Origin: Thermosulfurimonas sp. F29
GTDB taxonomy: Bacteria; Desulfobacterota; Thermodesulfobacteria; Thermodesulfobacteriales; Thermodesulfobacteriaceae
Assembly (NCBI RefSeq): GCF_019688735.1
Contig: NZ_JAIFYA010000002.1
Coordinates: 434,001 to 498,000, forward strand
DNA: 64,000 bases
Reading direction: 5' to 3'
The number at the start of each line of letters is the position of its first letter. The first letter of the stretch is position 1. The notes beneath the pieces are model-generated. The model saw nothing but the letters and a program-made list of their open reading frames with translations, had not been told where the DNA came from and did not search any database. This document shows positions 16,850-25,123 of the stretch, in pieces. The position numbers and the translations under genes were made by a program.

Positions 16850-18090
16850 AAATCGCCCTCCTTCAGGCCGGCTCGGAGGAAGAACTCCGGAGGTTGCTTC
16901 ACACGGTAAGGGAAGTCGATCTGGTGGTGGCTCCGGAGCTGGCCCTCACCGGATACGAGGACCTGAAACCGGAAAGGGCCGAAGAGACCCTGCGATCCCT
17001 GAAGGATTGGGTGGGGCGGGTCGGAATCCCTGTCCTTCTTGGACATCCCGTCTTTCGGGAAGGAAGGCCTTACAACGGCGCTCTGCTGCTTTTTCAGGGA
17101 AAAGAGGAGGTGGTGGCGGAAAAGAGGGTCCTTTTTCCGGGGCTTGATGCGGAGTGTGGCTTCCGCCCCGGGGAGATCTCGCGGGTCTTTCCGCTTACGG
17201 AGGAATTTCACGGGGGCGTGCTCATCTGTTACGAACTGCGTTTTCCCGAGCTGGCCCGGGCGCTCGTAGCCCGGGGAGCGGGGGTGATCTTCGTGCTGGC
17301 CCGGTGGCCGGCCTCGCGGATCGAACATCTCCACCTTCTGGCCCGGGCCAGGGCCGTGGAGAACCAGGTCTTCGTGGTGGTGGTAAACGCCGTGGGCACC
17401 CTTAAAGGGGAAAAGCTGGGCGGGAGGAGTATGGTGGTCTCCCCCCGGGGGGAGATCCTGGCCCGGGCCGGAGCGGAGGAGACCGTGCTCACGGCGGATC
17501 TCGTCCCGGAGGAGCTTCACGCGGCCCGGGGGCTTTTCAACACCTCGGCTTCCCGTCCGGTCCCCTCCGCCGCGGAGAAGGTAAAGAGCCTTCCGGAACT
17601 GCTGGAAGAGGTGGCCCGGCGCAGGAAACTCGGGCACCGGATGGTCTTCACCAACGGGTGTTTCGATCTGCTGCACGCCGGACATGTTAGTTATCTCGAG
17701 GAGGCTCGCCGGCTGGGGGACTTTCTGGTGGTGGGACTCAACTCCGACGCGTCGGTTAGGCGCCTCAAGGGGCCGGAGCGCCCCGTTAATCCCGCCGAAC
17801 ATCGGGCCCTGGTTCTCGCCGCCCTTTCCTGCGTGGACTATGTGGTGATCTTCGAGGAGGACACCCCCGAAAGGCTCATCCGGGCCCTCTCGCCGGAGGT
17901 GCTGGTGAAGGGGGCGGACTGGCCCGAGGACCGGATCGTGGGGGCGGACTATGTGAAGGCCCGCGGGGGACGGGTGGCGCGGATCCCCTTCCGGTTCCGG
18001 GTCTCCACCACCCGTATCATCGAGCGGATTCGACGGCCCGCCACCCCAGATCGAAGGCCCGAAGGTTCAGATCGAGATAGGCGGGCTTAA
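16846..18090 (+). CDS. Fusion: nitrilase-type amidohydrolase + RfaE2-type cytidylyltransferase
   Basis: 414 residues. Residues 1-235 are a carbon-nitrogen hydrolase with the whole Glu-Lys-Cys triad (APELALTGYE; EKRVLFPG; VLICYELRFPEL). Residues 245-400 are a nucleotidyltransferase like HldE/RfaE2, which makes ADP-D-glycero-beta-D-manno-heptose: FTNGCFDLLHAGHV, GLNSDASVRRLKGPERPV, VLVKGADW and a STTRIIERI tail. Both halves look intact. I know of no standard enzyme with this architecture. The last 74 bp overlap the tail of iorB on the other strand. Confidence 0.8.
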   Translation: MKIALLQAGSEEELRRLLHTVREVDLVVAPELALTGYEDLKPERAEETLRSLKDWVGRVGIPVLLGHPVFREGRPYNGALLLFQGKEEVVAEKRVLFPGLDAECGFRPGEISRVFPLTEEFHGGVLICYELRFPELARALVARGAGVIFVLARWPASRIEHLHLLARARAVENQVFVVVVNAVGTLKGEKLGGRSMVVSPRGEILARAGAEETVLTADLVPEELHAARGLFNTSASRPVPSAAEKVKSLPELLEEVARRRKLGHRMVFTNGCFDLLHAGHVSYLEEARRLGDFLVVGLNSDASVRRLKGPERPVNPAEHRALVLAALSCVDYVVIFEEDTPERLIRALSPEVLVKGADWPEDRIVGADYVKARGGRVARIPFRFRVSTTRIIERIRRPATPDRRPEGSDRDRRA

Positions 18091-18616
18091 CCGCCTTCTT
18101 CAGGGCCGCAAGGAAGGCCTCGCGCCCGAAGGGAAGCACGCCCGTGGCGGCCAGAGCCCCGAGCAAAACCACATTCAGGGCCCGGGTGGATCCGGCCTCC
18201 TGGGCCAGCTCCTCCCCGGAAAGGAGATACACCCGGGGAAGAACCCCCCTGAGTCTTTGAAGCAGTGGCGGAAGCTCCGGATAGGTGGCGAGACCGTCCT
18301 TTACGATCTGGGGCACCACGGGATCGGTACTTACTATGGCCGTGGCCTCCTTCCTGCACCGGGAAAGGGCCCGGAGGGCCTCCACCGGCTCCAGGGCCAC
18401 GAGCACATCGGCCTCTCCCGGTGAAATATAGGGGCTCCGGACCGCCCCGACCACGATGTTCGTCTCCACCACTCCTCCCCTCTGGGCCATTCCGTGGACC
18501 TCGCTCATGGCCACGGGATATCCCTCCCGAAGGGCCGCTTCGCCCAGAACCCGCGAAAAAAGGAGTATCCCCTGACCTCCCACGCCCACCGCAAGGATCC
18601 GGTAACCCTCAGCCAT
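18017..18616 (-). CDS. iorB: Indolepyruvate:ferredoxin oxidoreductase beta subunit
   Basis: 199 residues. ILAVGVGGQGILLFSRVLGEAA followed by SEVHGMAQRGGVVETNIVVG is the gamma/beta-domain signature of 2-oxoacid:ferredoxin oxidoreductases of the Ior type. With IorA it oxidises aryl pyruvates from aromatic amino-acid transamination to aryl-acyl-CoA, reducing ferredoxin. It lies 9 bp after iorA, with AGGAGG in the gap, so the two are co-transcribed. Confidence 0.9.
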   Translation of the reverse strand: MAEGYRILAVGVGGQGILLFSRVLGEAALREGYPVAMSEVHGMAQRGGVVETNIVVGAVRSPYISPGEADVLVALEPVEALRALSRCRKEATAIVSTDPVVPQIVKDGLATYPELPPLLQRLRGVLPRVYLLSGEELAQEAGSTRALNVVLLGALAATGVLPFGREAFLAALKKAVKPAYLDLNLRAFDLGWRAVESAR

Positions 18617-18625
18617 CGCCTCCTC

Positions 18626-20311
18626 CTAGCCCTTGAATTTAGCCCGGTAGAGTACACAGGGCGCCTTGGAAACGATCACTCCGAGTTTCCCGGAGGTGAA
18701 AATCGGTTTGACGGCCTCCGCCGCTTCCTTCTTCCGGTAGGGATTGATCTCCACCGTGGGAATCCCCAGGCTCCGGCAGAACTCCGTTATGGAAATCACC
18801 GGCCTTTCCCGGAGGGACTCCGGACGCAATTCCTGCGAGGGAACGGGCTGATGGCCGGTCATGGCCGTGGTGTCGTTGTCCAGCACCACCAGGGTGAAGT
18901 TGTGCCCCTGGTAGAGGGCGTTTATGAGCGGGGGGATGCCTGCGTGGAAAAAGGTGGAATCCCCGATGAAGGCCACGATCCGCTGGTCCGTGGCCACGGA
19001 GAAACCGCAGGCCGATCCTGCGCTTGAGCCCATGCAGAGGAGGTAATCGGCCATCCGGAGCGGAGGAAGCAGCCCCAGGGTGTAGCAGCCGATGTCGGTG
19101 GGATAGACGGTGTTCTCCTCCTCGCCGAGCTCGCGCAGTACCTCCTTGACCACCCGGTAGGTCTCCCGGTGGGGGCAGCCGGGACAGAGCGTGGGCGGCC
19201 TCGGGGGGAGTTCGGGAACCCAGGAGGTATCCGGGATCTCCGGGGGTCGATAGTCCACTCCGAAGGCCCGGGCCAGGGCCTCCCGAACCTGGCCGGGGTG
19301 AAATTCGTGATAGCGGGGAAGATATCCCTCGGCCTTGCCCAGGATCCGCACGGAAAGGCCCCTTTCAGCCACCACCACCTTTAAAGCTTCCTCGAGATAG
19401 GGCTCGAGTTCCTCCACCACCAGGCATCGCTCAAGCCCGGAGAGAAACTCCGCCGCGAGATTCCGGGGGAAGGGATGGGTGAAACCCAGAAGTAGCACGG
19501 AGACCTCGTCCGAGAGCCCGAGTTCCTCCAGGGCGTCGAGCACATAAAGGACCGAAACGCCGGAGGCCACCACCCCCAGAGGTCCCTTCCTGATCATGCG
19601 GTTCCATTCCGAACGGGAGGCCAGTTCCTCGGCCTCCCGGGCCTTTTCCAGTAGAATCCGGTGGCGTTCGCGGGCCACCGCCGGTACCGGGATCCAGCGT
19701 TTGAGGTCCTTCTCGAAACGGCCCTTCTCAAAGGAGGAGTAATCCCGGACCCTTCCGCAGGTAACCACCCCGCGGGCGTGGGAGACCCGGGTGGTGGTTC
19801 GCAGGATCACCGGGAGCTCCAGTCTTTCCGAAAGCTCGAAGGCGTAGGCGGTCATGCGCCGGGCCTCCTCCGGGGTGGCCGGCTCGAGCATGGGCACCCC
19901 GGAAAGCCGGGCGTAGTAACGATTGTCCTGCTCGTTCTGGCTGGAATGGCAAGAGGGGTCGTCGGCGGTGACCACCACCATCCCGGCCCGCACCCCCACA
20001 TAGGCCAGGGTAAGGAAGGGATCCGCGGCCACATTGAGCCCCACATGTTTCATGCAGGTCAGCGAACGAAGTCCGCTGGCCGCGGCCGCAGCCGCCACTT
20101 CCATGGCCACCTTCTCGTTCACCGAAAACTCGAAGTAAAGCCCCGGAAGCTCCCGGGAAAGGGCAAAGAGGTTGTTCCCTATCTCCGAGGAGGGAGTCCC
20201 CGGATAGGCCGCACCCACCCGGACTCCGGCCTCAAGCGCTCCGCGCACTATGGCCTCGTTTCCCAGAAAAAGGACCCTTTCACCTTCCCGCGGCGCAAGT
20301 ACCGGATGCAT
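18626..20311 (-). CDS. iorA: Indolepyruvate:ferredoxin oxidoreductase alpha subunit, without C-terminal ferredoxin domain
   Basis: 561 residues. The N-terminal half has the pyrimidine-binding domain (GAAYPGTPSSEIGNNL, MKHVGLNVAADPF, ADDPSCHSSQNEQDNR); the C-terminal half has the TPP-binding domain (LCPGCPHRETYRV, TDIGCYTLG, GDSTFFHAGIPPLINALY). Most IorA proteins go on to a dicluster ferredoxin domain; this one stops after SKAPCVLYRAKFKG. The open frame continues far upstream of 20311, but homology and a GGAGGCGGAAGG site fix this ATG. Confidence 0.9.
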   Translation of the reverse strand: MHPVLAPREGERVLFLGNEAIVRGALEAGVRVGAAYPGTPSSEIGNNLFALSRELPGLYFEFSVNEKVAMEVAAAAAASGLRSLTCMKHVGLNVAADPFLTLAYVGVRAGMVVVTADDPSCHSSQNEQDNRYYARLSGVPMLEPATPEEARRMTAYAFELSERLELPVILRTTTRVSHARGVVTCGRVRDYSSFEKGRFEKDLKRWIPVPAVARERHRILLEKAREAEELASRSEWNRMIRKGPLGVVASGVSVLYVLDALEELGLSDEVSVLLLGFTHPFPRNLAAEFLSGLERCLVVEELEPYLEEALKVVVAERGLSVRILGKAEGYLPRYHEFHPGQVREALARAFGVDYRPPEIPDTSWVPELPPRPPTLCPGCPHRETYRVVKEVLRELGEEENTVYPTDIGCYTLGLLPPLRMADYLLCMGSSAGSACGFSVATDQRIVAFIGDSTFFHAGIPPLINALYQGHNFTLVVLDNDTTAMTGHQPVPSQELRPESLRERPVISITEFCRSLGIPTVEINPYRKKEAAEAVKPIFTSGKLGVIVSKAPCVLYRAKFKG

Positions 20312-20506
20312 CACCTTCCGCCTCCCCTGAGGTTTGCCCCTTTTTACCCTCTCCCCTACCCCTTGACAACCGTGACCGGACGGGAGTTTGTTACAGAAGG
20401 TTCCGGTATCGTAAATGTAGAGCCAAGCTCTCGACATCTGGGGAGCCGGATCTCTCCGGAAGAAGAGAGGCCATGGCGAAAAAAATCTCATGTAGAACTT
20501 TAACGC
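20312..20506. other. Divergent intergenic region between iorA and the uvrA paralogue
   Basis: 195 bp between two divergent genes. TTGACA at 20363-20368 points toward the uvrA-like gene, but I see no good -10 box at 16-18 bp from it, and no clear promoter for iorAB. No hairpin or small gene is supported. Confidence 0.4.
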
Positions 20507-22828
20507 ATGCGAATCGAAAATATTTCCACCCATAATCTTCGCATATCCGAGCTTGAGCTTCCGGAAAGGACCCTCGTCGTCATAACCGGCCCCTCGGGAT
20601 CGGGAAAGTCCAGTCTGGCCTTCGATACCCTGGCCCGGGAGGGTCGTCGTCGGTATCTCCTGGCCCTTTCGGTAAGCGAGGAGGTGCGCCTTCCGCCCCC
20701 CGCCAGGGTGGAAAGAGTCGAAGATCTCCCTCCGGCCATAGCCCTTCCCCAGCGAATCCCCCCTCGCAATCCCCGGATCACCGTGGGAACGATAACCGGG
20801 ATACTGGAGAAGTTTCGCCGGCTCGCCGCGGAGATCGGCGAGGTCCCCTGCGGTTCCTGCGGGAGATCCGTACGCGTGAGCACGCTTTCGGAAATCCTGG
20901 ACCGCTTCGAGGGTCTTCCCCGGGGAACCCGGATCTTCGTCACCGCCCCGGTAGGGGAAAGATCCCCCGCCGCCCTTTCCTACCTTCTGGGAGAGGGTTT
21001 CAGCCGTTTCTGGATAGACGGCGAGATTTACGATCTCACCGAGGAATCTCCCCCGCGGGAGATCCGACGGGCCGAAGTGGTGGTGGACCGAATCGTCGTT
21101 AAGGAAGGCCTGCGTATGCGCCTCATCGAAGCCCTGAGACTGGCCGAGAGGCTCTCCGGAGGCCCGGTAATTCTCCGCACGGTCGAGGGGGGGGCCTTCC
21201 CCTTCACTCTGGGTGGGCGTTGCCCGGAGTGTCTCTCGGAGGTCCCCTCCTTCGGGCCCGAGGACTTCTCCTTCAATCATCCCCGGGGGGCCTGTCCTTC
21301 CTGTGAGGGGCTGGGAGAGGTCCAGGGTAAGCCCTGTCCGGACTGCGGGGGGCTCAGACTGAAGCCGGAGGCCCTTCGGGTGAGACTCTTTGGGCGCCCC
21401 TTCGGGGAACTCCTCGCGCTTTCGATTCGGGATCTCGTCCGATTCCTCAAGGGAGCCGAAGCCGAAGGCCTCACCGGAGAAGTGCTCCGGGCCTTTCGGG
21501 AGGATCTGCTGAGCGTGCTTGAAGTGCTTTCCCGCCTGGGGGTGGGCCATCTTTCTCTGATTTCGCCCTTTCACCGCCTCTCCACCGGGGAACGAAAGCG
21601 GGTGGAACTGGCCGCGGTGCTCTCTCAGAGGCTTTCGGGAACTCTTTTCGTGCTGGACGAACCAGGGCTGGGACTCTCGCCCTCGGAAAAAGAGACGCTC
21701 CTTGCCTTCCTGCGGGATCTGGTCTTTCGGGGGAACACGGTCGTGGTGGTGGAGCACGACCCCCTCTTCGTGAGGAGGGCGGATCTGGTGGTGGAGCTCG
21801 GTCCGGGGGCCGGTTCCGAGGGAGGGCGGGTGCTCTTCGTGGGGCCGCCCGAGGCCCTGTCCGTCCGATCCGATCTTCCCACCGGGGCTTTTCTGTCCGG
21901 GAAAAAACGCCTGAAAAGATCGTTTCGCCCTGAAGGAAAACGGCTCCGTGTCTCCGGGCTCTCCCTCCTCCTGGAGGGCCTCAATGTGCTCTGTGGAGCC
22001 TCGGGAGCCGGAAAGACCCGCCTTCTCGAAACCCTGGCCGCAGAACTCAACGAAAAGGGTTTCCCCTCCCTTTTCCTTTACGGAGAACTTCCGGGGAAGA
22101 CCCGGGGGAGGGTGGCGAGCTTCCTTTCCGTTTTCGACGAGATACGAAGGATCTTTGCCGCCACCCCCGAGGCCCGGACCATGGGCCTTACGCCGGGACA
22201 CTTCAGTCCCTTTTCCCGGGAAGGGCGCTGTCCTTATTGTCGCGGGGAGGGGCGCAGGATCTTCCGGATATCCGGCCTCCTGGAGACGGAGATGCCCTGT
22301 GAGGAATGTCGGGGCACCGGGCTGCGTCCGGAGGCCCTCAGGGTCACCTACCGGGGTCTCTCTTTGCCCGAGGTGTTGAATCTCTCCGTGAAGGAGGCCC
22401 TTTCTTTTTTTGCCCGGATTCCACCGGTGGTGGAAAAACTGCGCCTGGCGGCCAACAAAGGGCTGGAATATCTCCGTCTGGGGCAGGATCTGCGCACCCT
22501 CTCCGGCGGAGAGAAGTTGCGTCTTCGTCTGGCCCGGGAACTTATGCGTCGGGAGGGGGCCCGGTTTTTACTCCTGGATCTCCCCTCCATGGGTCTTCAC
22601 CTCTCCGATCTCGAAAGACTCCTCCTCGTGTTTGAGGATCTCCTCAGACAGGGAAAGACCCTGATTCTTGCCGAAAACCAGCCCCTTCTGGTGCTCCTTG
22701 CCGACGAGATCGTGGTGCTCTCAAAGGGACGGGTGAACTTTACCGGCCCGCCCACGGAATTCCTGGCCACGGAACACCCCCTGGCCCGCGACCTGGAACC
22801 CTATCAGTACTTCGTGGAGATAGAGTGA
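20507..22828 (+). CDS. Divergent UvrA-like ABC protein, second ATPase site degenerate
   Basis: 773 residues against about 940 for UvrA. Domain order is that of UvrA: Walker A ITGPSGSGKSSLAFDT, PRITVGTITGILEKF, zinc pairs CGSCG and CPECLS...CPSCEGLG...CPDCGG, signature LSTGERKRVELA, Walker B LFVLDEPGLGLS and EHDPL; then a second half with CGASGAGKTRL, CPYCRGEG, CEECRGTG and LSGGEKLRLRLA. In the second half the Walker B glutamate is lost (LLDLPSMGLH) and the switch His is Asn (AENQP). It may be a paralogue for lesion recognition or for another role, rather than the main UvrA. Its stop overlaps rsmD (GTGA). Confidence 0.85.
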   Translation: MRIENISTHNLRISELELPERTLVVITGPSGSGKSSLAFDTLAREGRRRYLLALSVSEEVRLPPPARVERVEDLPPAIALPQRIPPRNPRITVGTITGILEKFRRLAAEIGEVPCGSCGRSVRVSTLSEILDRFEGLPRGTRIFVTAPVGERSPAALSYLLGEGFSRFWIDGEIYDLTEESPPREIRRAEVVVDRIVVKEGLRMRLIEALRLAERLSGGPVILRTVEGGAFPFTLGGRCPECLSEVPSFGPEDFSFNHPRGACPSCEGLGEVQGKPCPDCGGLRLKPEALRVRLFGRPFGELLALSIRDLVRFLKGAEAEGLTGEVLRAFREDLLSVLEVLSRLGVGHLSLISPFHRLSTGERKRVELAAVLSQRLSGTLFVLDEPGLGLSPSEKETLLAFLRDLVFRGNTVVVVEHDPLFVRRADLVVELGPGAGSEGGRVLFVGPPEALSVRSDLPTGAFLSGKKRLKRSFRPEGKRLRVSGLSLLLEGLNVLCGASGAGKTRLLETLAAELNEKGFPSLFLYGELPGKTRGRVASFLSVFDEIRRIFAATPEARTMGLTPGHFSPFSREGRCPYCRGEGRRIFRISGLLETEMPCEECRGTGLRPEALRVTYRGLSLPEVLNLSVKEALSFFARIPPVVEKLRLAANKGLEYLRLGQDLRTLSGGEKLRLRLARELMRREGARFLLLDLPSMGLHLSDLERLLLVFEDLLRQGKTLILAENQPLLVLLADEIVVLSKGRVNFTGPPTEFLATEHPLARDLEPYQYFVEIE

Positions 22829-23364
22829 GGATTACGGGAGGTGTTCTCAAAGGATTGCGTCTTGCGGCGCCCTCCGGGCGAGGTACCCGACCCATGACCG
22901 AAAGGGTGCGCAAGGCCCTGTTTGACATCCTGGGGGAGCGGGTGAGGGGGGCGAGAGTGCTCGATCTCTTCTCCGGTTCCGGGGCCCTGGGAATCGAGGC
23001 CCTCTCCCGGGGAGCGGAAGAGGTGGTCTTCGCGGAGGCCGATCCCCGGGTCTGCGCGGTGATCAGGGAAAACCTTCGCCGCCTTCGTCTGGAGAAAAGG
23101 GCCCGGGTGATAAGGGCCGTCCTTCCCCGTGATCTCCTTCGGGTGCCCGAGGGGCCTTACCACCTGATCTTCATCACTCCTCCCTACGGAAAGGGGCTGG
23201 CCGAAAGGACTCTTAAGGCCCTTCCCCCGGCCCTCCTTGCCGAGGAGGGGCTTATCGTGGTAGAAGAAAGAGTCGATGCGGCTTTGAGCGAGGAGTATTC
23301 CGTTTTCAGGAAGCTCCGGGAAAAAAGCTACGGACAGACGGTGCTTTACTTTTATGGACGGTGA
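22825..23364 (+). CDS. rsmD: 16S rRNA (guanine966-N2)-methyltransferase RsmD
   Basis: 179 residues. RITGGVLKGLRLAAPSG at the start, TRPMTERVRKALFDILG and VLDLFSGSGALGIEALSRGA are typical RsmD motifs. The catalytic motif, normally D-P-P-Y or N-P-P-Y, reads FITPPYGKG here (Thr in the first position). The start is GTG at 22825, overlapping the previous stop. It is followed by coaD, the common rsmD-coaD arrangement. Confidence 0.88.
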   Translation: MRITGGVLKGLRLAAPSGRGTRPMTERVRKALFDILGERVRGARVLDLFSGSGALGIEALSRGAEEVVFAEADPRVCAVIRENLRRLRLEKRARVIRAVLPRDLLRVPEGPYHLIFITPPYGKGLAERTLKALPPALLAEEGLIVVEERVDAALSEEYSVFRKLREKSYGQTVLYFYGR

Positions 23365-23869
23365 AACCACTCCCCGGATCGCGGTCTATCCCGGAACCTT
23401 TGACCCGGTAACCAACGGGCATCTGGATCTCATCCGACGGGCCCTTCGTCTCTTTGATCGCCTTATCGTGGCCATAGGAGAGAATCCCGCCAAAAAACCC
23501 CTCTTCGGTCTCGAGGAAAGGCTGGCCATGCTTGAGGAGGCCGTGGCCGACTGGCCGGAGGAGGAAAGAAAGCGCCTTGAGATCACCAGTTTTTCCGGGC
23601 TTCTGGTGGAGTTTTGCCGCAAAAGAGGGGCCCGGGTCATCGTGCGAGGGCTTAGAGCGGTCTCGGACTTCGAATACGAATTTCAGCTGGCCCTGATGAA
23701 TCGAAAACTGGCCCGGGACATAGAAACCGTCTTTCTGATGCCCGGTTTCCGCTGGATCTTCATAAGCTCCACCATAATCAAGGAGGCCGCCCGCTTCGGA
23801 GGGGACCTGGAGGGGCTGGTTCCCCCCGGGGTCGCCAGGAGGCTGCGTGAAAAGTTCCGTCTGGGTTAA
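23354..23869 (+). CDS. coaD: Phosphopantetheine adenylyltransferase
   Basis: 171 residues. The nucleotidyltransferase motif VYPGTFDPVTNGHLDLI, VRGLRAVSDFEYEFQLALMN and the ISSTIIKE signature are all present. It makes dephospho-CoA from phosphopantetheine and ATP. It overlaps rsmD by 11 bp and the next gene by 23 bp. Confidence 0.93.
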   Translation: MDGETTPRIAVYPGTFDPVTNGHLDLIRRALRLFDRLIVAIGENPAKKPLFGLEERLAMLEEAVADWPEEERKRLEITSFSGLLVEFCRKRGARVIVRGLRAVSDFEYEFQLALMNRKLARDIETVFLMPGFRWIFISSTIIKEAARFGGDLEGLVPPGVARRLREKFRLG

Positions 23870-24623
23870 GCTTCTCCTAGTCCTTCTCTTCCTGATGCTA
23901 CCTTTTTCTTCCTTCGGAACCGTTGCCGGGCCCTGCTACCTCCGATTCCGGGTCACCTGGGAATTTATTCCGGTGGGCCGGATCGAGCTCTGGAATACCG
24001 GCCGGGAACTCGTGGCCTATTCCCGCACCACCGGTCTCGGGGCCCTGATCTTTCCCTTCCGCTCCCTCTGGCGCACCCGTCTCGATCCGAGAGGTTTTCC
24101 TCTCAAGACCCGCATCGAGGTCGTGGAAAGGGGACATCCCAAACTCAAAATCTTTACCTTCGAGGTGGGAAAGGGACGGGTGGTCAGGGAGAAGCTCACC
24201 CCTCACAAAAGGGTAAGAGAGATCTATCGGATCCCCCTTCCGGCCTACGACGAGCTCTCGGCCTTCTGGGCCACTCTGGCCCATCCTTGGAAGGCCCCCG
24301 GAGAACGCCTCCTCCTTCCGGTCTTTGCCCGGGGGAGGATTCACCGGGTCACCCTTGAGGCCCGGGCCTTTGAAGAGATACGCACCTTTCGAGGGTGGGA
24401 AAGGGCCCTGCGGCTCGAGGCCCTCATGCCCTTTGAAAGCGAACTGATCAGGCGTTCGCGACGCCTGAAGCTTTACCTGTCCCCGAAGGGATTGCCTCTG
24501 GCCGGAGAGGGCGACATTCCTCTGGGACACCTCAAGGTTTACCTGGAAAGGGTTTTAGCGGGATCACGCATCCCGCCACCACCAGGAGCACTTCTTCGCA
24601 AAGGCTGGCCAGCGTCCTATTGA
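23847..24623 (+). CDS. Secreted DUF3108-family protein
   Basis: 258 residues with a signal peptide (VWVKLLLVLLFLMLPFSSFGT) and a beta-rich mature part (LRFRVTWEFIPVGRIELW, AYSRTTG, FPLKTRIEVVERG) typical of DUF3108, a periplasmic family of unknown role. The start is GTG at 23847. Its last 92 bp overlap the 3' end of cobU on the other strand. Confidence 0.7.
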   Translation: MKSSVWVKLLLVLLFLMLPFSSFGTVAGPCYLRFRVTWEFIPVGRIELWNTGRELVAYSRTTGLGALIFPFRSLWRTRLDPRGFPLKTRIEVVERGHPKLKIFTFEVGKGRVVREKLTPHKRVREIYRIPLPAYDELSAFWATLAHPWKAPGERLLLPVFARGRIHRVTLEARAFEEIRTFRGWERALRLEALMPFESELIRRSRRLKLYLSPKGLPLAGEGDIPLGHLKVYLERVLAGSRIPPPPGALLRKGWPASY

Positions 24624-25047
24624 GGCGCCCCAGGAGGTTTACATACCGCCGGGTGAGAGGGTCCGGAGCCACCGGGGAAAGCCCCACCTCGTTTGAGACC
24701 AGGAACAGGCGCCCGGAAAAGGTCTTCACCTCCTCGACGAGATCCCGAAACCTTCCCTCCGGGTCCTCTCCGTAATGGAGGAGGTTCCCCACCCACACCG
24801 TCAGACAGTCCACCACGGTGGTCCTCCCCGAGGACCGGCGCAGGGCACCGGCGAGATCCAGGGGTTCCTCCAGGGTGAGGAACTTTCCTCCCCGTTCCCT
24901 TCGGTGGCGGGCGATCTTTTCCTCCATCTCCTGATCCGTGGGTTCGGCGGTGGCGATGAAGACACGGGGTGAAGGCGCCGAGAGCGCCATCCTCAGCGCC
25001 AGACGACTCTTCCCGGAGGCCGTGCCCCCCAGAATCAGGGTCCGCAT
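24532..25047 (-). CDS. cobU: Adenosylcobinamide kinase/adenosylcobinamide-phosphate guanylyltransferase
   Basis: 171 residues. P-loop LILGGTASGKSRLAL at the N-terminus, IATAEPTDQEMEEKIARHRRER (the conserved histidine) and VDCLTVWVGNLL identify CobU, which attaches GMP to adenosylcobinamide in B12 assembly. No other cobalamin genes are adjacent. Tail-to-tail overlap of 92 bp with the DUF3108 gene. Confidence 0.9.
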   Translation of the reverse strand: MRTLILGGTASGKSRLALRMALSAPSPRVFIATAEPTDQEMEEKIARHRRERGGKFLTLEEPLDLAGALRRSSGRTTVVDCLTVWVGNLLHYGEDPEGRFRDLVEEVKTFSGRLFLVSNEVGLSPVAPDPLTRRYVNLLGRLNRTLASLCEEVLLVVAGCVIPLKPFPGKP

Positions 25048-25123
25048 TTCGAGGTTGCTTTTACCCCGGATTTAGCTTAAAGAAAAGGCCAGTGAACCGT
25101 AAAACCCGTGCGGAGGAGAAGAG

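Noticed and set aside
20363-20400. Full promoter for the uvrA-like gene at TTGACA
   Set aside because: No -10 box at 16-18 bp. TGTTAC lies 20 bp away, too far to be convincing.
20312-22201. N-terminal extension of IorA by hundreds of residues
   Set aside because: It runs antisense through the UvrA-like gene and has no homology. The IorA start at 20311 has a good ribosome site.
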